DNA of 35,438 nucleotides, from NCBI GenBank assembly GCA_902768325.1, contig CACXKY010000013.1, positions 1-35,438 on the forward strand, given 5' to 3'. The position numbers and the translations under genes were made by a program. This DNA comes from Fibrobacter succinogenes (GTDB taxonomy: Bacteria > Fibrobacterota > Fibrobacteria > Fibrobacterales > Fibrobacteraceae). Positions 1 to 6,800 of the stretch are shown here, piece by piece (the first letter of the stretch is position 1; each line of letters opens with the position of its first letter). Under the pieces are notes generated by a model, which saw nothing but the letters and a program-made list of their open reading frames with translations, did not search any database and was not told the origin of the DNA.

Positions 1-821
1 CCCGAAGTCACTACGGATATTTGGCGTCCACTGCATACAACCTCTACCGGCATGGATTCGCCATCGTACGAATCGCTATATAGTCCTTCCAATTCTTGGC
101 AACTATCATCTATCTCGCTCTGCGGAACATTCGGCATAAACTCCAGAACCATAACCATGGCATAAGATTCACCATAATACTCCGCAGTTAGTTGCATCGA
201 AAGGGAATCAGGAACTCTAGCCGTCAACACAAACGAGTTTTCAGTTTTTCGGGAAGAACAAGTCACAGAATCTTCCGTCTCCGTAGGCCATGTTTCAAGA
301 GTATCCGCGGTGAACTCGTTTAACTGTTCCGTTGATCCATTCATTAGGTTGCAGGTTTCTTTCGCCGAATTCAAAGCCTCATCAAATGTTAGATACGTAA
401 CATCTGTCTCCCTAACCAATATAGTGCGTCCATCGCACGACACCGTCGCATTTTTCGACATCGCTTCCTGTTTATTCGTTTCACACAGCGATTCAACATA
501 GCTCTCCGGGACCGACTTTCCATAAGTAGATTGATATTCAATTTCAATCGTAGAACCGTCAATGGTCGATACAATCTTTGTGGCCGCTCCCTCTTGATTA
601 TAAGTAATCGAGAAGGAATTGGCGGAAAGTTTTGTAACAACACAGTTGCCATCATCGGTTTTTTCCGAATATTCGTGTCTATCTAAAGCTCCCTTCACAG
701 CGCCGGAATCTTTTGTCGTAGAGGACGGGGCCGTAGAAGACGGGGCCGTCGAAGAATCAGAATCGCAACCCGTAAAAATTAGAGCCACAACGGCGGCAGA
801 TAGAAAGAACTTCTTGAACAT
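1..821 (-). CDS. lipoprotein of unknown function, 3' end cut by window edge
   Basis: The reading frame is open from an ATG at 821 to the window edge, giving 273 codons without a stop. The start is supported by a GAAGGGG Shine-Dalgarno a few bases upstream. The N-terminus is a lipoprotein signal (MFKKFF, a hydrophobic stretch, then FTGC with Cys19), followed by a Ser/Thr/Pro linker with a repeated TAPSS motif. Two stretches of the mature part look alike: each has an N-SF motif, a Tyr-rich segment, a C-x(n)-C spacing and a final V-x-C-x-GR-x-I-x-V. This suggests a duplicated Cys-containing domain of about 110 residues. An outer-membrane or periplasmic location is inferred from the signal. No family was recognised. 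It is divergent from bioB. Being a real gene is well supported; function is unknown. Confidence 0.8.
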   Translation of the reverse strand, partial: MFKKFFLSAAVVALIFTGCDSDSSTAPSSTAPSSTTKDSGAVKGALDRHEYSEKTDDGNCVVTKLSANSFSITYNQEGAATKIVSTIDGSTIEIEYQSTYGKSVPESYVESLCETNKQEAMSKNATVSCDGRTILVRETDVTYLTFDEALNSAKETCNLMNGSTEQLNEFTADTLETWPTETEDSVTCSSRKTENSFVLTARVPDSLSMQLTAEYYGESYAMVMVLEFMPNVPQSEIDDSCQELEGLYSDSYDGESMPVEVVCSGRQISVVTS

Positions 822-851
822 ATAACCCCTTCAGTAAAAATGATTACAATC

Positions 852-859
852 CTAATATA
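852..859 (-). promoter_or_regulatory. candidate -10/-7 box of the edge lipoprotein gene
   Basis: TATATTAG on the minus strand lies 30 bases before the ATG at 821, which has its own Shine-Dalgarno. It resembles the TAnnTTTG element seen upstream of several genes here. No clear upstream -33/-35 element was found. Confidence 0.4.
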
Positions 860-871
860 ACATTTCTTTTC

Positions 872-879
872 TATATTTG
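872..879 (+). promoter_or_regulatory. candidate -10/-7 box of bioB
   Basis: TATATTTG is an exact match to TAnnTTTG. It lies 32 bases before the bioB ATG, with the AAGGAG Shine-Dalgarno in between, and back to back with the box of the divergent lipoprotein gene. Confidence 0.5.
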
Positions 880-911
880 CACCCGAAAAAAATTGTTCAA
901 GGAGTGGAGAG

Positions 912-1886
912 ATGTCTTTTATCCAGGAACTTAAGGAAAAAGTGCTCGGCGGCTACGAAATCAACCGCGAAGAGGCCCTTAAACTGCTCAACGAGGATCT
1001 CGAAGAACTTTGTTCGGCATCCAACGAAATTCGCGAGAAGTTCCACGGCAATGATTTTGACTTCTGTTCCATCGTGAACGCCCGCAGTGGCCGATGCTCC
1101 GAGAACTGCAAGTACTGCGCCCAAAGCAGCTATTACCACACGGGAGCGCCCGAATACAAGTTGCTCAGCGCCGACGAAATCGTCGAAGACGCGAAGAAGA
1201 AAGAAGCCGCAGGCATACCGCGTTACTCCATCGTCACCTCGGGACGCACTCTTTCAAACCGTGACGTGGAACAGATCGGCGAGGCCATCCGCCGCCTTAA
1301 AAAAGAGACGAAACTTTCCGTATGCCTTTCGGCAGGATTACTGAACCGCGAACAGTTCGACAAGCTGAAGGAAGCCGGCCTCACCCGCTTCCACAACAAC
1401 CTGGAAACTTACCGCAGGCACTTCCCCGATGTGTGCACCACGCACACCTACGACGACAAGATTGGAGCCTTGCAAAACGCACTGGCCGCCGGGCTTGAAA
1501 TCTGCAGCGGAGGCATTATGGGCCTCGGCGAGACGATGGAAGACCGCATTGACATGTGCCTCGACCTGCGCAAACTCGGCGTCAAGTCCACTCCGGTAAA
1601 CGTACTGAATGCCATCCCCGGCACCCCGTACGAGAACCTCCCGAAGCTTACGAACGACGAATTCTGCCGCATCGTGGCGATTTACCGATTCATCAATCCG
1701 AAAGCATTTATCCGACTTGCAGGCGGGCGCGGCGTGCTGGGCGACGACGGCAAGCGGGCTTTCAAGAGCGGGGCGAACGCGGCCATTACCGATGACATGC
1801 TCACCACCGCGGGCGTCAACAGCTGCAAGGATTTCGAACTCGTGAAGGGGCTCGGTTTCAAACCGCACGGATTTTTAGCGAAGTAG
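912..1886 (+). CDS. bioB: biotin synthase
   Basis: Radical SAM enzyme that inserts sulfur into dethiobiotin to make biotin, the last step of the pathway. The radical SAM cluster motif CxxxCxxC is at Cys62, Cys66 and Cys69, ending YCAQSS as in BioB. Further BioB hallmarks are the YSIVTSGR stretch, the HNNLET motif, the GGIMGLGE glycine-rich segment, the NAIPGTP motif and RLAGGRG near the C-terminus. At 324 residues it has the usual family length. The ATG at 912 has an AAGGAG Shine-Dalgarno at 899-904. No other biotin gene is in the window, so it stands alone here. Its last 12 bases overlap the convergent phosphatase gene. Identification is firm. Confidence 0.97.
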   Translation: MSFIQELKEKVLGGYEINREEALKLLNEDLEELCSASNEIREKFHGNDFDFCSIVNARSGRCSENCKYCAQSSYYHTGAPEYKLLSADEIVEDAKKKEAAGIPRYSIVTSGRTLSNRDVEQIGEAIRRLKKETKLSVCLSAGLLNREQFDKLKEAGLTRFHNNLETYRRHFPDVCTTHTYDDKIGALQNALAAGLEICSGGIMGLGETMEDRIDMCLDLRKLGVKSTPVNVLNAIPGTPYENLPKLTNDEFCRIVAIYRFINPKAFIRLAGGRGVLGDDGKRAFKSGANAAITDDMLTTAGVNSCKDFELVKGLGFKPHGFLAK

Positions 1887-2333
1887 TTTCGCAATCATGG
1901 CGTCACAGCCTTCGTTCACGTCGTCCCAAGTTGCCTGGAAATCACCGGTGTACCACGGGTCAGCCACATCGCGCGATTTGCCGGTCCAATCCATCAAAAG
2001 CGAGACTTTTGACATATCGTGACCGTCACCCAATATCCAGCGCAGGTTCCGCAGATTGTTACGGTCCATGAGCACGATGTAGTCGTAGTATTCGTAATCC
2101 TGAACGGTCATCTGGCGGGCATGCTTGCCGCTACAGTCGATTCCATGAGAATTCAGCATGCGCCTTGCAGGCGGATAAACGGGATTCCCGATTTCTTCGG
2201 TACTTGTCGCAGCACTCGCCACTTCAAAGCCTTCAATTCCGGCAGAGGCAAGCTTGTGCTTCATGACGAACTCCGCCATTGGACTACGGCAGATATTGCC
2301 GTGGCAAACGAACAGGATTTTCACTTTTTCCAT
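1875..2333 (-). CDS. low-molecular-weight protein tyrosine phosphatase
   Basis: Cytoplasmic phosphatase of the LMW-PTP/arsenate reductase fold. The catalytic P-loop C-x5-R appears as CHGNICRS with Cys10 and Arg16, right after the first beta strand (KILFV). The general acid is Asp125 in DPWY. Length is 152 residues, typical for the family. I chose the ATG at 2333 (MEKVKIL). An upstream in-frame TTG would add three residues but lies inside the putative promoter box. There is no Shine-Dalgarno; a TATATTTG box ends six bases before the ATG, so a leaderless transcript is likely. It is divergent from the NlpC/P60 gene and convergent with bioB, overlapping it by 12 bases. The physiological substrate cannot be read from the sequence. 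Confidence 0.95.
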   Translation of the reverse strand: MEKVKILFVCHGNICRSPMAEFVMKHKLASAGIEGFEVASAATSTEEIGNPVYPPARRMLNSHGIDCSGKHARQMTVQDYEYYDYIVLMDRNNLRNLRWILGDGHDMSKVSLLMDWTGKSRDVADPWYTGDFQATWDDVNEGCDAMIAKLLR

Positions 2334-2339
2334 ACCCGC

Positions 2340-2347
2340 CAAATATA
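2340..2347 (-). promoter_or_regulatory. TATATTTG box abutting the phosphatase start
   Basis: Exact TAnnTTTG match on the minus strand, ending six bases before the ATG at 2333. With no Shine-Dalgarno present, transcription probably starts at or next to the start codon. Confidence 0.5.
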
Positions 2348-2365
2348 ACTACAATCCATTTTAAT

Positions 2366-2373
2366 TACATTTC
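2366..2373 (+). promoter_or_regulatory. TACATTTC box abutting the NlpC/P60 start
   Basis: One mismatch from TAnnTTTG, ending six bases before the ATG at 2380. No Shine-Dalgarno is present. It faces away from the phosphatase box within the 46 bases that separate the two divergent start codons. Confidence 0.45.
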
Positions 2374-2379
2374 ATACCG

Positions 2380-3045
2380 ATGATTTCGCTTTCGAAGTTT
2401 GTCGCCGGAATAGCGCTCGCCGCCAGTTGCATATACCTGTGCAGCTGTACCATGCCCGTGCGCACCGGATACGACCGCAAGATAGGCGGATACAAGCCCG
2501 TCCCCGCAAGCGAAACAGCCGCTTCCCAAGAACAAGCCGCTCCGACCAACGATGCCGCCGCGGAACAGGCGCAAGCAGCCTCGGCGCCGGACTCCGGCAA
2601 ATACGAAAACTCCGCCGTCAAGGCCCGCAACGCCGCCACCCGCAAGGAGGCCGCCCGAGTCGCCCCGAAAACCGAATCACGCGGCACAATCGAAAGCTAC
2701 GCCAAGGGCTGGCTCGGAGCAAAGTACGTCTACGGCTCCGCCACCAAGACCAAGACCGACTGCTCCGGCTTTGTGATGCAGGTGTACAAAGGCTACTACA
2801 ACATCGCACTCGACCACAGTTCCTCCGGCATGTTCAAGGACTCCCGCGGTTCCAAGGTGAGCCGCGGCAGCCTCAAGGAAGGCGACCTCGTGTTCTTCGG
2901 GAGTTTCTGGAAAGTTGACCACGTGGGCATCTACCTCAACGGCGACCGATTCATCCATGCTAGCACCAGCAAGGGCGTGATGATTTCGCCGATGAGCGAC
3001 AAATATTGGAGCCACAAGTATCAGGGCGGGCGAAGGTTTAGATAG
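2380..3045 (+). CDS. NlpC/P60 family cell-wall hydrolase lipoprotein
   Basis: Probable peptidoglycan endopeptidase of the C40 cysteine peptidase family. A lipoprotein signal ends in LCSC (Cys23). An Ala/Glu/Pro-rich linker follows to about residue 100, then the NlpC/P60 domain runs to the end. The catalytic triad is visible as Cys128 in DCSGF, His181 in DHVGIY and His193 in FIHAST. The GDLVFF strand typical of the family precedes the first histidine. Length (221 residues) and layout resemble MepS/Spr-type lipoproteins, which cut peptide cross-links during wall growth. Anchoring to a membrane is inferred from the lipobox. There is no Shine-Dalgarno; translation is likely from a leaderless message. 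Confidence 0.92.
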   Translation: MISLSKFVAGIALAASCIYLCSCTMPVRTGYDRKIGGYKPVPASETAASQEQAAPTNDAAAEQAQAASAPDSGKYENSAVKARNAATRKEAARVAPKTESRGTIESYAKGWLGAKYVYGSATKTKTDCSGFVMQVYKGYYNIALDHSSSGMFKDSRGSKVSRGSLKEGDLVFFGSFWKVDHVGIYLNGDRFIHASTSKGVMISPMSDKYWSHKYQGGRRFR

Positions 3046-3137
3046 TTGTTAGTTATTAGTCAATAGTCAATAGTTTTAGTTTGGCACCTACGGTGCGATT
3101 ATTACAACCAATAACTAATGACCAACAACCAATAACC
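3046..3137 (+). repeat. AT-rich inverted-repeat element around a small hairpin
   Basis: This gap holds short tandem words (GTTATTAGTCAATAGTCAATAG on the left, ACCAATAAC/ACCAACAACC on the right). Their ends are complementary (TTAGTTATT at 3049-3057 with AATAACTAA at 3110-3118). In the centre is a small hairpin, GCACC-TAC-GGTGC, at 3084-3096. The layout resembles the GGCGCC palindrome near 21662, which is also flanked by short repeated words. It looks like a dispersed intergenic element rather than a gene. Confidence 0.4.
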
Positions 3138-3152
3138 AAATTCATTTTATTT

Positions 3153-3160
3153 TATCTTTT
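3153..3160 (+). promoter_or_regulatory. TATCTTTT box abutting the pheA start
   Basis: One mismatch from TAnnTTTG, ending five bases before the pheA ATG at 3166. No Shine-Dalgarno precedes the start, so this is a further candidate for leaderless transcription. Confidence 0.35.
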
Positions 3161-3165
3161 TACCT

Positions 3166-4017
3166 ATGAAGAAAATCGCATTTCAGGGCCGTCGCGGGGC
3201 CTATAGCGAAAGCGCCGCCTACCACCTGTTCGGAAACGATATCGAAGTTGTCCCGATGGACACGTTCGAACAGATTTTCCAGGGCATCGAGACCGGCGCC
3301 GTAGACGGCGGGGCCATCCCTATAGAGAACTCCACCGCGGGCTCCATCTACGACAACTACGACTTGCTGTACAAGTGGCGCCACCCCATCGTGGGCGAAG
3401 TCAAGTTGCAGATTTCGCACAGCCTGTGCGCGCTCCCAGGAACAAAGCTCGCCGATATCAAGGAAGTGCTGAGCCACCCGCAGGGCCTTGCGCAGTGCAG
3501 CCGCTTTTTCGGGCGCAACCCGAAAATCAAGAGCACCGCGTTCTACGATACCGCAGGCAGCGCCGAAGAAATCGCCAAGCGTGGCGATAAAACCGTAGGC
3601 GCGATCGCGAGCGCCTACGCCGGCAAGTTCTACGGCCTGGATATCTTGGCCGAAGGTATAGAGAACTTGCCGGGGGTGAACTTCACCCGGTTTTACGCCA
3701 TCCAGAAGACGGCCAACCCGCTCCCGGAAACGGGAACCATCAAGACGACGCTTCTCTTTATGTTGAGCGATTCGGGCAAGTCCGGCGCATTGCATGCCGC
3801 GCTCGGCTGTTTTGCAAAACGCGACCTGAACCTCACCCGCATCGAGAGCCGCCCGCACCCTGACCGCCCGTGGGAATACATCTTCCACCTCTCCTTCGAA
3901 GGGAGTCCGAAGGACCCGGCTGTCATCGAGGCGCTCGAGGAACTGCAAAGTTACTGTGACTTCGTGTACCGCCTCGGAAGCTTCCGCGAAGGCACGACGG
4001 AGAAACTGAGTTATTAA
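3166..4017 (+). CDS. pheA: prephenate dehydratase, monofunctional
   Basis: Converts prephenate to phenylpyruvate in phenylalanine synthesis. The catalytic domain covers residues 1-180: the N-terminal FQGRRGAYSE, the IPIENSTAGS loop at 51-60, the SHPQGLAQC stretch and the catalytic TRF motif at Thr174-Phe176. A C-terminal ACT regulatory domain (about 194-270) carries the ESRP motif at 227-230 that binds phenylalanine for feedback inhibition in this family. There is no fused chorismate mutase, and 283 residues fits the monofunctional type. The ATG at 3166 agrees with the conserved MKKIAFQG start. A palindromic element separates it from rph downstream. Confidence 0.96.
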   Translation: MKKIAFQGRRGAYSESAAYHLFGNDIEVVPMDTFEQIFQGIETGAVDGGAIPIENSTAGSIYDNYDLLYKWRHPIVGEVKLQISHSLCALPGTKLADIKEVLSHPQGLAQCSRFFGRNPKIKSTAFYDTAGSAEEIAKRGDKTVGAIASAYAGKFYGLDILAEGIENLPGVNFTRFYAIQKTANPLPETGTIKTTLLFMLSDSGKSGALHAALGCFAKRDLNLTRIESRPHPDRPWEYIFHLSFEGSPKDPAVIEALEELQSYCDFVYRLGSFREGTTEKLSY

Positions 4018-4023
4018 CCCAAG

Positions 4024-4095
4024 CTGTCACCCCGGCCTCTGTGCCGGGGTCACCTTTTAAAAGCGTCGATGCCGGAACTGAGTCCGGCATGACAG
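4024..4095 (+). repeat. palindromic double-hairpin element between pheA and rph
   Basis: Two perfect hairpins lie between matching ends CTGTCA (4024-4029) and TGACAG (4090-4095). The first is CCCCGGC/GCCGGGG (4030-4036 with 4043-4049). The second is ATGCCGGA/TCCGGCAT (4069-4076 with 4083-4090). No T-run follows, so it is not a standard terminator. It has the look of a REP/BIME-type dispersed repeat. Confidence 0.5.
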
Positions 4096-4109
4096 AATAA
4101 GGAGAACCT

Positions 4110-4832
4110 ATGTACGAACGTACCGACAGAAAGTTTGACGAATATCGCAATCTCAAGATGACCACCGGCTTTATTTCGAGCGCCGATGGTTCCGTCCTCA
4201 TCGAAATGGGACGCACCCGCGTCATCTGCAACGCAACACTCCTCCCGAAAGTACCCGACTGGCTTGCCGGTCGCGGCACGGGCTGGATTACCGCCGAATA
4301 CAGCTTGCTCCCGCAGAGCACGGGCAAGCGTGTAGAACGCGAACGCAAAGGCGCCAGCGGACGCACGCAAGAAATCCAACGCTTGGTGGGCCGTTCGCTT
4401 CGCGGCGCAGCCGACCTTGCAGCCCTCGGCGAGAACGCCATCGTGGTCGACTGCGACGTGATCGAAGCCGACGGTGGCACGCGTACCGCGAGCATCATCG
4501 GCGGTTTCGTGGCGTTAGCGATTGCCCTCAAGAAAATCAAGGAACGCCTCGGCATCACGCAGCAGATTCTCAAACACGGCATCACCGCCATCTCGGTAGG
4601 CGTCGTCGATGGCAAGCCGCTCTGCGACCTCTGCTACGTGGAAGACTCCGCCGCCGACGTGGACATGAACGTCGTTATGCAAGATGCCAAGAACTTCATC
4701 GAAGTGCAAGGTACCGGCGAACACGCAAGCTTCGACCGCAACATGCTCAATACGCTCCTCGACCTCGGCGAGAACGCCTGCAAGGACATCTATAAAAAGC
4801 AGATGGAACTCATCGGCGGCGAACTGCCGTAG
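4110..4832 (+). CDS. rph: ribonuclease PH
   Basis: Phosphorolytic 3'-5' exoribonuclease that trims the 3' ends of tRNA precursors, normally as a ring-shaped hexamer in the cytoplasm. The family pattern is complete: an N-terminal RTDRKFDEYRNLKM, the AEYSLLPQST stretch, the Arg-rich RVERERKGASGRTQEIQRL phosphate-binding region, VDCDVIEADGGTRTAS and a C-terminal DLCYVEDSAADVDMN. The 240-residue length is normal. An AAGGAG Shine-Dalgarno precedes the ATG at 4110. A strong hairpin follows the gene, shared with the convergent lipoprotein operon. Identification is firm. Confidence 0.97.
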   Translation: MYERTDRKFDEYRNLKMTTGFISSADGSVLIEMGRTRVICNATLLPKVPDWLAGRGTGWITAEYSLLPQSTGKRVERERKGASGRTQEIQRLVGRSLRGAADLAALGENAIVVDCDVIEADGGTRTASIIGGFVALAIALKKIKERLGITQQILKHGITAISVGVVDGKPLCDLCYVEDSAADVDMNVVMQDAKNFIEVQGTGEHASFDRNMLNTLLDLGENACKDIYKKQMELIGGELP

Positions 4833-4897
4833 TCAAAGGCAAAAAGGCGACCCAGCAACAATGTGCGGGGTGACAAAGTAAGACAAATGTCCAGTGA

Positions 4898-4923
4898 AAA
4901 CCCGCCGCGAGTGCGACGGGTTT
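4898..4923. terminator. bidirectional intrinsic terminator between rph and lipoprotein operon
   Basis: An 11-base-pair stem (AAACCCGCCGC with GCGACGGGTTT, one G-T wobble) closes a four-base loop. A on one side and T on the other make it usable in both directions. It sits just after rph and just before the convergent lipoprotein stop at 4928. Confidence 0.7.
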
Positions 4924-4927
4924 CATA

Positions 4928-6571
4928 TTATTTGATAACCAGTCCCAGCTTTCCTGATACGAACGGGTCATCGCCCGGTGAACAGAAATTCGTTTTTTCG
5001 GAATACTTGCCAAGCCCTCTTATATTAAATCGGCTCTTAGCGTTTGCATCGCCGTGGACAACAAAGAGAACTGATGTCATAAACGTCCAACTCACTTCAC
5101 TATACACCGACATAAATTTTTCCCAATCGGCACATACCGTCTTTAGCTTAATGGACTTGGGCAATGTCATCTTAGGCATTCTAGAAAGATTTCCAAATCC
5201 ACCTTCTTGAGTATAAGCCAAAATAACTTCCAAATCAGTGTCCGAAGCATACGTTACACACAAGCCTCCCCAACTTGAGATATTAGCCTTAGCAGCCGGT
5301 GAATTACCATCAAGCGGATCAACAACACCAGCGACATGGAAACCTATACCCAAATAACCTTCTTTTGCAAATTCAAATTCGCCACAAGCGCCCATACAGT
5401 AATCATAAATTTCATCGCCCGTCGGATATTCAATCCCAAGCGGTTGCGGCAATTTTACAGAACCAACACCGGACATATCGTCGCCAAAGCTGAACCAATA
5501 TCCTGAAGTTTCGGTACCATTATCTAATCCCGTCTCAACGGTCGTCAGAGGAGGTGCAAATCCATTCCACATTTCGCTAACTTCTTTCGGTTCAGTGCAT
5601 TGTCCAGAACTGGAACTGCGCAGTACAATAATCCCTTCATAGGCAGCTGCAGGGCCATTATCCTTTGGTAAAACTTCAGCATGGCCATCAATTTCACAAG
5701 CTCCATTCGCATCGTATTTACCGATTGCAAAAACAGAAAGGTGTCCCGTTATTTTCTCGGTGCTTTTCATTTTTAATCTAATGCTACGGGCATGTTTCGA
5801 GGCTTCTACAACATTCAGCTCATTCCACGTGATGCACTTTTCCACCATATCAATAGATTTGTCAAGCTTGATTTCATATAAATTAGCACTATCGGCTTTT
5901 AGTTCCAGATAAACATCCTTATCTGCAGCGTATGTCACGCACACGCCACCCCAATCGCTGATATCCCCATCTCTCACACCATCAATGGGGTTCGACTTCA
6001 CCGGGTCTTCAACGCCAGCAACATTGAAACCAAAACCGGCATACGCTTCGTTTGCAGAACCCCTATCTAAAACAAACGCACCACAATAGCCGCCGCATTC
6101 CCCTATAAGACGTACAATATTTTCCCATTCATTCAATTGATCATCGTCATTAATCGGAAATTCAATAAACGACTTTCCACCTTTAAAACTATCTCCGAAA
6201 TTATACCAGAAACCGGCACCATAATCGTTGTTAGGATCAAGCCCCGTATTCACAGGACCGTATTCATCCGTTCCCTTCCACATGCAAGCGGCCGTATTTT
6301 TCGGAGCTTTTGCACTACTTGAGGAATCTGCAATTACGCTACTCGATGTCGCCGCAACATTTTCGTTGCTGCTCGACGCGACATTCGCGGCACTCCCGCC
6401 GGCATCGCCACTGCTCGACTCCGCAACAGACGAACTGCTTTCGCCAGACACCACCGAAGTCCCGCTAGACTCCGGCGAAACGACGGAAGCGTCCGACGGA
6501 TTGTCATCGAAACAAGCGACTAGACAAAGCATCGCCACGCTTGTGGCAAGCCTCAAGATTCTTCTAAACAT
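4928..6571 (-). CDS. lipoprotein with Ser-rich linker and two WGGxC domains
   Basis: Lipoprotein of 547 residues with the lipobox LVAC (Cys20), then a long Ser/Ala/Val linker to about residue 90 with several SSSS runs. Two copies of one domain of about 210 residues follow. Each starts with W-K/N-G and an NTG/ETG motif, then G-x-W-Y/F-x-F-G-D, a C-x-G-x-C-G pair, G-x-G-F-x-V-A-G, the hallmark S/D-WGG-x-C-V-T-Y, and ends F-x-I-x-G-L/I-G-K-Y. The same domain occurs twice more in the preceding gene. The beta-rich pattern might suit a carbohydrate-binding or adhesion module, but this is only inference. The ATG at 6571 is chosen because AGGAGG (6581-6586) sits nine bases before it; a TTG at 6580 would touch the Shine-Dalgarno. 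It is the last gene of a three-gene operon with the TIGR02147 regulator. Confidence 0.85.
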   Translation of the reverse strand: MFRRILRLATSVAMLCLVACFDDNPSDASVVSPESSGTSVVSGESSSSVAESSSGDAGGSAANVASSSNENVAATSSSVIADSSSSAKAPKNTAACMWKGTDEYGPVNTGLDPNNDYGAGFWYNFGDSFKGGKSFIEFPINDDDQLNEWENIVRLIGECGGYCGAFVLDRGSANEAYAGFGFNVAGVEDPVKSNPIDGVRDGDISDWGGVCVTYAADKDVYLELKADSANLYEIKLDKSIDMVEKCITWNELNVVEASKHARSIRLKMKSTEKITGHLSVFAIGKYDANGACEIDGHAEVLPKDNGPAAAYEGIIVLRSSSSGQCTEPKEVSEMWNGFAPPLTTVETGLDNGTETSGYWFSFGDDMSGVGSVKLPQPLGIEYPTGDEIYDYCMGACGEFEFAKEGYLGIGFHVAGVVDPLDGNSPAAKANISSWGGLCVTYASDTDLEVILAYTQEGGFGNLSRMPKMTLPKSIKLKTVCADWEKFMSVYSEVSWTFMTSVLFVVHGDANAKSRFNIRGLGKYSEKTNFCSPGDDPFVSGKLGLVIK

Positions 6572-6598
6572 AACACCCAACCTCCTTCATTTATAAAT

Positions 6599-6800
6599 TT
6601 AATAAACGGTTTTGGGAATAGAGCAAGCCCCATTAGCAGAATACTTTCCAATACCCGCTATATTAAACTGGTTTCTGCCGCCGTTTTCTGAACTCTTTAC
6701 AATAAACTGCACCGTACTCACTGCCGTTCCCAGATTCGGGACACTCGGTTGAAAATCATCCCAGGCAACACACTTTTCGATAAGCCCTCCCGATGCAGGG
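6599..6800 (-). pseudogene. out-of-frame end of the upstream WGGxC lipoprotein
   Basis: This stretch is in another frame from the lipoprotein gene that runs into it. It encodes the expected end of that gene's second WGGxC domain: EKCVAWDDF, a middle with FIVKSS, then NQFNIAGIGKYSANGAC, matching the end of the sister domains. It has no start signal of its own. The join falls near 6785-6800. Against the sister domain the joined sequence is about 10 residues short, so a small out-of-frame deletion fits better than a one-base slip. The stop at 6599 is 27 bases before the next gene. Confidence 0.75.
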
